From NCBI GenBank assembly GCA_964523975.1, contig CAZGBM010000035.1, positions 1 through 21,320 on the forward strand: DNA of 21,320 nucleotides. The letters are read 5' to 3'. This stretch comes from JAFGHJ01 sp964523975. Lineage in GTDB: Bacteria; Hydrothermota; UBA3072. The stretch's first letter is position 1; the number at the start of each line of letters is the position of its first letter. Of this stretch, positions 1 through 6,577 are shown piece by piece. The position numbers were made by a program, and so were the translations under genes. The notes under the pieces are model-generated. The model was not told the DNA's origin, searched no databases, and worked only from the letters and a program-made list of their open reading frames with translations.

Positions 1-170
1 AGGCGGAAACAATGGGTCTGGAAAGCGAAGATTTATACTATAACCTGGCAGCAGCGAACTATTATCTGGACAACAAAGAGGAAGCGGTTCGTTATCTAAA
101 TAAATTAAAGCAAATAAAACCCGATTACTCCGATCCCTCCGGGTTGCGAAATAAACTAAAACTTCGTTAA
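1..170 (+). CDS. C-terminal end of an SGNH/TPR-type protein (partial paralogue)
   Basis: This is the last 55 codons of a gene that begins before the window. The frame is open from base 3 and ends at TAA 168-170. The translation matches the C-terminus of the complete SGNH/TPR protein at 444-2702 without gaps: it contains ESEDLYYNLAAANYYLD and ends in LRNKLKLR. It is the last TPR hairpin of that family, so the missing upstream part is probably a second full SGNH-hydrolase/TPR protein. The DNA alignment has a constant offset of 2532 bp. The first 70 bases are nearly identical to the other copy (one mismatch, at 56), then many differences appear, mostly at third codon positions. That means the reading frame was under selection after the duplication. 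The family assignment rests on the paralogue. Confidence 0.85.
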   Translation, partial: AETMGLESEDLYYNLAAANYYLDNKEEAVRYLNKLKQIKPDYSDPSGLRNKLKLR

Positions 171-195
171 TCAAACCGATGTATATATTAGGTAT
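1..195 (+). repeat. Direct repeat, copy 1 (period 2532 bp)
   Basis: Bases 1-195 align without gaps to 2533-2727. The repeat covers the last 55 codons of the SGNH/TPR gene, the 8-bp spacer and the first 17 bases of the carbamoyltransferase gene. Identity is near complete in 1-70, clearly lower in 71-170, and high again in 171-195. Copy 1 is cut by the window edge, so the repeat is probably longer. Confidence 0.9.
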
Positions 196-208
196 CCCAA
201 GACATTAA
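179..208 (+). pseudogene. Vestigial carbamoyltransferase start (6 codons, then stop)
   Basis: Eight bases after the stop of the partial gene there is an ATG followed by codons for MYILGI, the exact beginning of the carbamoyltransferase at 2711. After the sixth codon the similarity ends abruptly and the frame runs PRH then TAA at 206-208. The spacer before the ATG (tcaaaccg) also matches the intact locus (ctaaaccg). I read it as the junction left by a tandem duplication that copied the upstream gene plus only the first bases of the next gene, or by a later deletion of the rest. It is not expected to make a functional protein. Confidence 0.7.
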
Positions 209-315
209 CTCCAGCATAAACACATTTTCCCCGACCTAATCCGAAAAGTAATTCGTGTAAAACGCAAATCCACTAAAACTCGACTTAGTAAAAACATACT
301 AATTTTTTGTCCCCC

Positions 316-343
316 TTGACTCCAATATTTAATTGTCTATAAT
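316..343 (+). promoter_or_regulatory. Sigma70-type promoter of the SGNH/carbamoyltransferase operon
   Basis: TTGACT (316-321), a 16-bp spacer and a perfect TATAAT (338-343). The predicted transcript start is near 350, just ahead of the GGAG at 352-355 that serves the leader ORF at 361. The same CCCTTGAC-N16 layout recurs at other promoters in the window. The interval 209-315 before it holds no recognisable feature. Confidence 0.7.
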
Positions 344-360
344 TGATTTCTGGAGATTAA

Positions 361-447
361 ATGTCTATTTGCGCATTGGTGAAGATTAGCAGAGGAGAAA
401 TAAGGTTAAATATAATTGATACCCGTTATCATAAACATAGAAGATGA
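361..447 (+). CDS. Possible 28-codon leader ORF coupled to the SGNH/TPR gene
   Basis: ATG at 361 is preceded by GGAG at 352-355 with a 5-nt spacing, and by a strong promoter. The frame gives a basic 28-residue peptide starting MSICALVKISRGEIRL and ending YHKHRR. Its TGA (445-447) overlaps the ATG of the SGNH/TPR gene (444-446) as ATGA. The large gene has no Shine-Dalgarno of its own and an in-frame stop just upstream (438-440), so it probably starts by reinitiation after this small ORF. I recognise no family. The peptide may matter only as a coupling device, or the overlap may be chance. Confidence 0.5.
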   Translation: MSICALVKISRGEIRLNIIDTRYHKHRR

Positions 448-2702
448 AGAAGAGAAAATTAGCTGATGCAAGAATCTGGAGGGATTCTTATCTCCAAATT
501 GGTTTTGGTAAACGCATTCTGTTTAATCTGCTGCTTTTTCTAATCCCGGTGTTTATCCTGTTGCTTGTGGAAGGGGCTCTTTGGCTTGTCGGGTACGGGG
601 GCGATTTTCGCCTTTTTATCCCTGCGCCTCTGGAAGTCTCGGATTACTACCGCTGCAATCCGGATGTAGGGGAACGCTATTTCTATAGACAATTTACTGT
701 TCCCACTCCCCCGAAGGGTCTTTTTCTCAAGAAAAAACCGGAAAACGGCTATAGGATTTTCGTACTCGGGGGATCGACTACCGCCGGATTCCCATACGGG
801 AATAACCTGATGTTCTCTCAAATTCTCTGGCATAAACTCCAGGATACTTTTCCGGAAAAACGCATAGAGGTTGTAAACACAGCCATGTCAGCGGTTAACA
901 GCTACACAATGCTCGACTTCACCGATGAAATCCTCGACTACGAACCAGACCTGATACTGATCTACATGGGGCATAATGAATTCTACGGAGCGCTTGGAGT
1001 CGCCTCATTGGAATCAATCGGAAGAAATCGGACACTTATTAAAATCTACCTAAAAATAGTACACCTGAGGGTGTTCCGTCTGCTTCGGGAAACTATCGGC
1101 AAGGTAAAGTCGATATTTAGAGAGGACAAAGCAAAACATCCGGAGGACCTGACGGCAACTCTTATGGAGCGAATTGTTTCTGAACAAGTTATTCCTCTGG
1201 GCAGCGAATTATATGAACAGGGTAAGAAGCAATTTCGAACCAACCTGGAAGAGATATTGAAACAAGCGGGGCAAGCAAAGGTACCGGTAGTTTTAAGCGA
1301 ACTCGTCAGCAATGTGGGAGATCAACCCCCGTTCCTCTCGGTGGAAAAAGACTCCTTTCCACCGGCGAAACAAGTATACCAGCAGGCACAGCAATTAGAA
1401 GCCCGTGGAGATTATAATGAAGCCCGCCGGCTTTACATAAGGGCAAAGGATCTGGATGCCCTGCGGTTTCGGGCATCCGAGGAATTCAATTCTATTATAC
1501 ATGAAATAGCTTCAAGATACAAAGTACCGGTGGTACCCATGAGACAGCTTTTTGAAGAAAGATCGCCCCATGGCATAATAGGAAAAAAGCTAATGCTCGA
1601 GCACCTTCATCCTAACGTAGACGGTCATTTTCTTATGGCGGACGGCTTTTATCAAACAATGCGGACAGAAGGTTATATAAGCTCTAAGTGGGATTCGAAT
1701 CTAATACAACCTACCGAGAATTACAAAAAAGATTGGGGAATGACTGCTCTGGATACAGTATACGGCAATTTGAGTATACGATGGCTGAAGGGCGGATGGC
1801 CGTTTCAGCCGAAAGAGCTGCATAATACGAGTCTTGAAACCTACACTCCGAAAAACGAAATAGATTCGGTCGCATTAAAAGTATTGGTGGACATGAAAAT
1901 CGGTATAGAAGTGGGGCACCTGGATATGGCAAAATACTATCGGAAACGCAAAGAATACGAAAAAGCTTACAGGGAATACCGGGCACTTATATATACAATA
2001 CCCCACGAGGTCATGTTCTACGAAGGTGCCGCTGAGATGCTTTTCGAGTTAAATCGTGAAGAAGAAGCCATTTCGATTCTGGAGGGATCACTACTAATCA
2101 GAAAAAACGCCTTTGCGATAAAGCACCTTGCACGCTTGCATCTGCAGCAGGGAGACGCGAACAAATCCTTATCCTACCTGGCTGAAGCAGAAGCCGACCT
2201 GGCAAAGGATAAAGAATATCTCAATATACTCGCACATGCCTATATTGCTTCCGGACAATTAGATAAATTTCGAAAAGTGATAGAACATCTGCATTCACAA
2301 AAAGCAGGATCACTTCAACCTCTCAAGTACAATTTACGGGAGCATACGCAGCAACTGGCAGAAAAATACAATTCTGCCTCGCTCGAACTCATAAAACAAA
2401 AGAACTTGTTCGATGCCCTCTTATTATTAAACCAATCTCTTGATATAAATGAAACCGCAAAAGCAAACAGATGGATTGGTCAGATATTTCTTATGCAGAA
2501 GGAATTTCAAAAGTCACTGCCATATTTAAAAAAGGCGGAAACAATGGGTCTGGAAAGCGAAGATTTATACTATAACCTGGCAGCAGCAAACTATTATCTG
2601 GACCATAGAAATGAAGCAGTCCGGTACTTAAATAAACTAAAAAAAATAAAACCTGATTATCCTGACCCTGCCGGGTTGCGGGATAAGCTAAAAGCTCGTT
2701 AA
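444..2702 (+). CDS. Membrane-anchored SGNH/GDSL hydrolase-like protein with TPR repeats
   Basis: A 752-aa protein in three parts. Residues 1-23 are basic, and 24-50 form one transmembrane segment (ILFNLLLFLIPVFILLLVEG). Residues about 103-405 are an SGNH-hydrolase fold: block I GGSTTAG with candidate nucleophile Ser111, an AMSAVNSYT segment, GHNE with Asn178, and EHLHPN with His389 (the usual Asp three before the His is Glu386). A helical, TPR-like hairpin (about 305-345) is inserted inside this domain. Residues about 500-752 are TPR repeats. SGNH proteins of this kind are esterases or acyltransferases, and the membrane anchor suggests work at the envelope; the substrate is unknown. The start is the first ATG after an in-frame stop and overlaps the leader ORF (ATGA). 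The carbamoyltransferase follows after 8 bp. A paralogue ends at 170. Fold confidence is high, but the exact reaction is not known. Confidence 0.85.
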   Translation: MKKRKLADARIWRDSYLQIGFGKRILFNLLLFLIPVFILLLVEGALWLVGYGGDFRLFIPAPLEVSDYYRCNPDVGERYFYRQFTVPTPPKGLFLKKKPENGYRIFVLGGSTTAGFPYGNNLMFSQILWHKLQDTFPEKRIEVVNTAMSAVNSYTMLDFTDEILDYEPDLILIYMGHNEFYGALGVASLESIGRNRTLIKIYLKIVHLRVFRLLRETIGKVKSIFREDKAKHPEDLTATLMERIVSEQVIPLGSELYEQGKKQFRTNLEEILKQAGQAKVPVVLSELVSNVGDQPPFLSVEKDSFPPAKQVYQQAQQLEARGDYNEARRLYIRAKDLDALRFRASEEFNSIIHEIASRYKVPVVPMRQLFEERSPHGIIGKKLMLEHLHPNVDGHFLMADGFYQTMRTEGYISSKWDSNLIQPTENYKKDWGMTALDTVYGNLSIRWLKGGWPFQPKELHNTSLETYTPKNEIDSVALKVLVDMKIGIEVGHLDMAKYYRKRKEYEKAYREYRALIYTIPHEVMFYEGAAEMLFELNREEEAISILEGSLLIRKNAFAIKHLARLHLQQGDANKSLSYLAEAEADLAKDKEYLNILAHAYIASGQLDKFRKVIEHLHSQKAGSLQPLKYNLREHTQQLAEKYNSASLELIKQKNLFDALLLLNQSLDINETAKANRWIGQIFLMQKEFQKSLPYLKKAETMGLESEDLYYNLAAANYYLDHRNEAVRYLNKLKKIKPDYPDPAGLRDKLKAR

Positions 2703-2727
2703 CTAAACCGATGTATATATTAGGTAT
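2533..2727 (+). repeat. Direct repeat, copy 2 (period 2532 bp)
   Basis: This is the partner of 1-195. It lies over the end of the intact SGNH/TPR gene and the start of the intact carbamoyltransferase gene. The repeat ends at codon 6 of the carbamoyltransferase, which marks one duplication or deletion breakpoint. Confidence 0.9.
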
Positions 2728-4960
2728 TTCAGCATTTTATCACGACAGCGCAGCGGTATTAATCCGGGACGGAGTTCCTATCGCCGCGGCACAGGAAGAA
2801 CGGTTTACCAGAATCAAACATGATTATCAATTCCCGAATAATGCGATAAATTATTGTTTGCAGGAGGGAAAGATTTCTCCATCGGATTTAGATTATGTCG
2901 CTTTTTACGACAAACCATTTCTGAAATTTGAACGAATTCTTGAATCGTATTTGCACTATGCTCCGGCAGGAATCAGCTCCTTTATAAAAGCTATGCCCGT
3001 CTGGATCAAGAAAAAAATTTGGATTAAAAGCCTTATTCAAGAAGCACTACATGGATTCGCGGGTAAAATACTCTTTCCCGAACATCATCGCTCGCATGCA
3101 GCCTCGGCATTCTTTCCATCTCCTTTTTCCGAAGCCGCAATTGTAACGACGGATGGAGTCGGAGAATGGACAACCACCAGCATCGGCTTTGGAACAGGAA
3201 ATTCATTCAAAATTTTACAGGAGCTACGATTTCCGCACTCTCTCGGTATGCTTTATTCCGCATTCACTTATTATACCGGTTTTAAGGTAAATTCAGGAGA
3301 ATATAAATTGATGGGGCTTGCACCCTACGGGGAACCAAAGTATGTCCGGACTATTCTGGATAACCTTATTGATATAAGAGAAGACGGCTCGTTTCAGCTC
3401 AATCTGGATTATTTTGACTTCCCGGTTGGGCTGACTATGACGAATCGGAATTTTGACCGCTTGTTCGATGGTCTTCCCCGCAAGCCGGAGAGTAAAATTA
3501 CACAAAAAGAAATGGATCTGGCGCGCTCTGTGCAGGAAGTAACCGAACTTATTCTAAAACGAATGAGCTGCCATGCGCAAAAGGAAACAGGCGCAAAATA
3601 TCTGGTACTGGCTGGCGGAGTGGCACTTAATTGCGTAGCCAACGGAAAACTACTCCGTGAGACCGACTTCGATGACATATGGGTACAGCCCGCTGCCAGT
3701 GATGCCGGCGGTGCACTGGGTGCTGCGCTTGCGGTTTGGTATGAGTACTTAGGGAATCCGCGGATAGTTGAGCTCGGGCATGATGCCCAGCAAGGTTCCT
3801 ATCTTGGCCCCGAGTTCAGTAATTCGGAGATAAGGGAATTCTTAAATCACCACCATATCCCTTTTAATCAGTTATCAGATGCCGAAATAATAAAACTGAC
3901 AGCGGCATTGCTGGCGCAGGGAAACGTAGTGGGCTGGTTTCAGGGGCGTATGGAATTCGGTCCGCGTGCACTCGGGGCACGGAGTATCCTTGGGGACCCG
4001 CGCTCTCCGGGAATGCAGAAGAAGATGAATTTAAAGATTAAATTTCGTGAATCGTTTCGACCTTTCGCGCCATCCGTACTACTGGAAGCCGTGAGGGAAT
4101 ATTTCCGGTTTGACCGCCCCAGTCCGTACATGGCTTTTGTTGCTGAGGTCGCCGAGAAAAAACGCCGTGCAGTGAGCCAGGAAGAACAACAATTATCGGG
4201 AATAGACAAACTGAATGTTGTACGTTCTGAAATACCGGCAGTAACGCATGTTGACTGGTCCGCACGCCTCCAGACAGTTGACGGGAAAACCAATAAAAGA
4301 TACTACAACCTATTGAAGGAATTTGCGTCACAGACCGGCTGCCCCGTTCTTGTAAATACGTCTTTCAATGTCCGTGGAGAACCTATTGTCTGCACTCCAC
4401 GGGACGCATATAGATGTTTCATGCGAACCGAGATGGATTATCTGGTCATGGGAAACTGTCTTCTGTACAAAAAAGAACAGCCGGAAACAATTCCGGAAGT
4501 TTACTCGGAAGATGAGTCTCTATCCGGTATATTTATGAAAAAGGAATCGTCAGTTATTAATAAATCGAAGTTCAAAGACCCGAGGGAATGGCGAAAATTC
4601 GGAATCGGACTTTCAATCATTCTGGTAATTCTCGCTACGATTGAGTTGATAACGGGACTGTACGTGGTTTTTCCGATTTATCTTACCGCCGGTGTCGTAC
4701 TGATTTCGGCTTTGATTTTTCCTGTGATTTTGAAACCATTTTTTATTCTATTCAGTTATATCGGACTCGCTTTAGGGTGGGTAATGACCCGGGTAATCCT
4801 GTCGGTGTTTTTCTTCCTTGTGTTGACACCGATCGGCCTTGTCTCGCGTCTGGTGGGAAAACGGTATTTGAAGCTGGAATTCGGAACGAACAAGACTACG
4901 TACTGGAAAACTTACGGGGAACAAACTGATTCAAAACAACATTTCGAAAAGCAGTATTGA
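2711..4960 (+). CDS. Carbamoyltransferase (NodU/CmcH family) fused to an SxtJ-like membrane domain
   Basis: A 749-aa fusion. Residues 1 to about 595 are a complete carbamoyltransferase: an N-terminal Kae1/HSP70-like fold with ILGISAFYHDSAAV, EERFTR, the metal-binding EHHRSHA (124-130), TTDGVGEW, GEYKLMGLAPYGEP and LAGGVALNCVANGK; then the C-terminal domain with GRMEFGPRALGARSILGDPR (about 412-431), KFRESFRPFAPSV and VLVNTSFNVRGEPIV. The family moves carbamoyl from carbamoyl phosphate, via carbamoyl-adenylate, to a hydroxyl group of a sugar or natural product. Residues about 622-749 are extra: EWRKFG, three to four hydrophobic helices, then GWVMTRVILSV, LTPIGLVSRLVGK and YW, the pattern of SxtJ-family membrane proteins. 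These are normally encoded as a separate neighbour. The fusion would tie the enzyme to the inner membrane. The gene lies 8 bp after the SGNH/TPR gene and has no clear Shine-Dalgarno. The acceptor is unknown. Confidence 0.92.
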   Translation: MYILGISAFYHDSAAVLIRDGVPIAAAQEERFTRIKHDYQFPNNAINYCLQEGKISPSDLDYVAFYDKPFLKFERILESYLHYAPAGISSFIKAMPVWIKKKIWIKSLIQEALHGFAGKILFPEHHRSHAASAFFPSPFSEAAIVTTDGVGEWTTTSIGFGTGNSFKILQELRFPHSLGMLYSAFTYYTGFKVNSGEYKLMGLAPYGEPKYVRTILDNLIDIREDGSFQLNLDYFDFPVGLTMTNRNFDRLFDGLPRKPESKITQKEMDLARSVQEVTELILKRMSCHAQKETGAKYLVLAGGVALNCVANGKLLRETDFDDIWVQPAASDAGGALGAALAVWYEYLGNPRIVELGHDAQQGSYLGPEFSNSEIREFLNHHHIPFNQLSDAEIIKLTAALLAQGNVVGWFQGRMEFGPRALGARSILGDPRSPGMQKKMNLKIKFRESFRPFAPSVLLEAVREYFRFDRPSPYMAFVAEVAEKKRRAVSQEEQQLSGIDKLNVVRSEIPAVTHVDWSARLQTVDGKTNKRYYNLLKEFASQTGCPVLVNTSFNVRGEPIVCTPRDAYRCFMRTEMDYLVMGNCLLYKKEQPETIPEVYSEDESLSGIFMKKESSVINKSKFKDPREWRKFGIGLSIILVILATIELITGLYVVFPIYLTAGVVLISALIFPVILKPFFILFSYIGLALGWVMTRVILSVFFFLVLTPIGLVSRLVGKRYLKLEFGTNKTTYWKTYGEQTDSKQHFEKQY

Positions 4961-4998
4961 TGAAAAGGAAATGAAAAATAGCAAAGGAAGGTTATTTT

Positions 4999-5157
4999 AT
5001 GTCTAAAATGTCCATATTGATTGAGTTCTGGGAGTTCTTACGCGTCCGAAAAAAGTGGATCCTCGCAGTGATTGCCTTCTTTCTTTTATTACTCGGCATC
5101 CTGATTGTGTTAACCGAAGGTTCGGCACTGGCTCCGTTTATTTACACTATCTTCTAA
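4999..5157 (+). CDS. Small single-pass membrane protein, DUF5989-like
   Basis: A 52-aa protein beginning MSKMSILIEFWEFLRVRKKW, followed by one hydrophobic helix (about residues 21-38) and a short tail ending APFIYTIF. The ATG has a good Shine-Dalgarno, AAGGAAGG at 4984-4991, 7 nt upstream. The motif E-F-W-x-F-L-R-x-R-K-K-W before a single helix, together with a place right after a carbamoyltransferase/SxtJ gene, fits the DUF5989 family, whose members usually stand in this setting. The function is unknown. It is probably a small partner of the membrane-bound carbamoyltransferase. It lies 38 bp after that gene, on the same strand, with no terminator between, so it is the last gene of the operon. 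Confidence 0.8.
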   Translation: MSKMSILIEFWEFLRVRKKWILAVIAFFLLLLGILIVLTEGSALAPFIYTIF

Positions 5158-5189
5158 GAGCTTAAATCGTACGTCACAGGACATGACCT

Positions 5190-5209
5190 CCCTGCTGAAA
5201 GCCGCAGGG
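5190..5209. other. Short hairpin between convergent operons
   Basis: CCCTGC (5190-5195) pairs with GCAGGG (5204-5209) around an 8-nt loop, 32 bp after the DUF5989-like gene and 20 bp before the end of pdxB, which comes from the other side. It could help end transcription from both directions, but there is no T run on either strand, so it is not a standard intrinsic terminator. Confidence 0.3.
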
Positions 5210-5228
5210 TAGAAATATGATATTCCAA

Positions 5229-6374
5229 TTAATCTAAGACATTAAAGCCCAGAGTTCTGAAACTATTCTTCAGAAGTTCGTTATCTGAATTTAATTTTAG
5301 CCGGGTGTTAAAGAATTCCCTTCTCCTCCAATAATTTGCCCTTAATCCGTCAAAAAACTTCCTTTTTTCTTTTCCTTCAAGATTTAATATCTTTCTCATA
5401 TTCTTGTCATCTTTCTTGATGTCGTATATTCCGAAAACAACCTCAGCTATAGTTTCAGCAAAGTTTTCATTTTCATTAACTGTCTTATCGATTAAGGGAA
5501 TCTCGGGAGGAGGCAGTTCTACTTTCCATTTCTTATCTATAGAAAAGAAATCACAGATAGCATCAAAAACCATCTTTGTACCTTTAACTTTTCCGTCAAA
5601 AGAATATCCCGCAATATGAGGAGTCCCGATATCGACTATTTCAAGCATTTCTTTATCTATATCGGGTTCTTCCTCCCAAACGTCTAATAATGCTCCGGAT
5701 AAATGCCCGTTTTTCAAAGCGGATTTCAAAGCGGACTGGTCTACAACTTCACCTCTGGAAGTGTTTATCAGAATGCTGCCCCGTTTCATTTTAGCTACCC
5801 TCTTTTCGTCAAACAACTTCCATGTTTTATCCTGACCCGAGTGGGATAAAGGAACATGCAAGGTTATAACATCACAACTCATTAATTCGTCCAGTTCCCG
5901 AAAAACACTATCTTTTGATTCCCTGAAAAGGGGAGGGTCGTTTTGCAATACTTTGATTCCTAACCCTTCGGCCTTTTTTACAATTTTACTCCCGACGTTT
6001 CCTACGCCAACAACTCCAAGGTTTGTTTTATTAAGCGAAATTTTACCCTTTCTATCGAGCAGCAGTAAACCTGCCGTCACATATTCCGCCACCGAATTCG
6101 AATTGCTACCCGGAGCACTTGAAAAACATATATCTCTGCTTTTTAAATACTCGACGTCTATATGGTCTATACCCGCAGTTGCGGAACCCACAAATTTAAC
6201 ATTACTGTTTTTCAGCAGGGACTCATCTACTTTCGTAATAGAGCGGACAACAAGGATATCAGCATCCTTAATTGCCTCGGGGGTTATCGCCCGACCCGGA
6301 AGAGAGGTAACTTCCCCGATTAAAGAGAATGTCTCTTTTCCTAATAACACATTTTTATCGATTACTATTTTCAT
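5229..6374 (-). CDS. pdxB: 4-phosphoerythronate (erythronate-4-phosphate) dehydrogenase PdxB
   Basis: This 381-aa protein oxidises 4-phospho-D-erythronate to 2-oxo-3-hydroxy-4-phosphobutanoate with NAD, the second step of the DXP-dependent pyridoxal-phosphate pathway. It has the D-2-hydroxyacid dehydrogenase layout: VVRSITKVDESLL and GSATAGIDHID near the start, the NAD-binding GVGNVG (123-128), and catalytic Arg207 (NTSRGEVVD), Glu236 (WEEEP) and His253 (DIGTPHIAGYS). Residues about 282-381 form the extra C-terminal dimerisation domain that separates PdxB from SerA and GyaR, with the LRANYWRRREF signature. Its length matches characterised PdxB. The gene appears monocistronic. The ATG has no Shine-Dalgarno and sits 10 nt after a -10 box, suggesting leaderless translation. 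No other pdx gene is in the window. Confidence 0.93.
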   Translation of the reverse strand: MKIVIDKNVLLGKETFSLIGEVTSLPGRAITPEAIKDADILVVRSITKVDESLLKNSNVKFVGSATAGIDHIDVEYLKSRDICFSSAPGSNSNSVAEYVTAGLLLLDRKGKISLNKTNLGVVGVGNVGSKIVKKAEGLGIKVLQNDPPLFRESKDSVFRELDELMSCDVITLHVPLSHSGQDKTWKLFDEKRVAKMKRGSILINTSRGEVVDQSALKSALKNGHLSGALLDVWEEEPDIDKEMLEIVDIGTPHIAGYSFDGKVKGTKMVFDAICDFFSIDKKWKVELPPPEIPLIDKTVNENENFAETIAEVVFGIYDIKKDDKNMRKILNLEGKEKRKFFDGLRANYWRRREFFNTRLKLNSDNELLKNSFRTLGFNVLD

Positions 6375-6384
6375 AGTTTGAAGT

Positions 6385-6413
6385 AATATAACTTTAAAAT
6401 ATCACCAGGTCAA
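6385..6413 (-). promoter_or_regulatory. Promoter of pdxB, probably leaderless
   Basis: Read on the minus strand: TTGACC (6408-6413), a 17-bp spacer and TATATT (6385-6390). Ten bases separate the -10 box from the pdxB ATG at 6374, so transcription should begin within about 3-5 nt of the start codon. There is no Shine-Dalgarno. The remainder of the gap, about 6414-6577, holds an A/T-rich stretch but no gene and no clear terminator for the operon that ends at 6578. Confidence 0.55.
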
Positions 6414-6577
6414 CAGTATATAAAATTATGAGCAAAAGTCGGTTTGAATTTTTTTTTAAAAAATAGGCAACATAACAAAGGGATCGAAGAATCAATAAAT
6501 CTAGACAACCGCCCTCAACATCTCTTGATTTTATTTGCTTGAATAAATTCTATACACTAATTTAACACTTGGCAAAC

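Noticed and set aside
5953..6381. 142-codon open frame on the plus strand across pdxB
   Set aside because: It lies entirely opposite the N-terminal half of a clear pdxB gene, has no family features, and is a codon-bias shadow.
6439..6470. T9/A6 run before pdxB as a terminator for the sulfur operon
   Set aside because: It is an A/T palindrome without a GC stem and lies over 100 bp past the operon's last stop codon.
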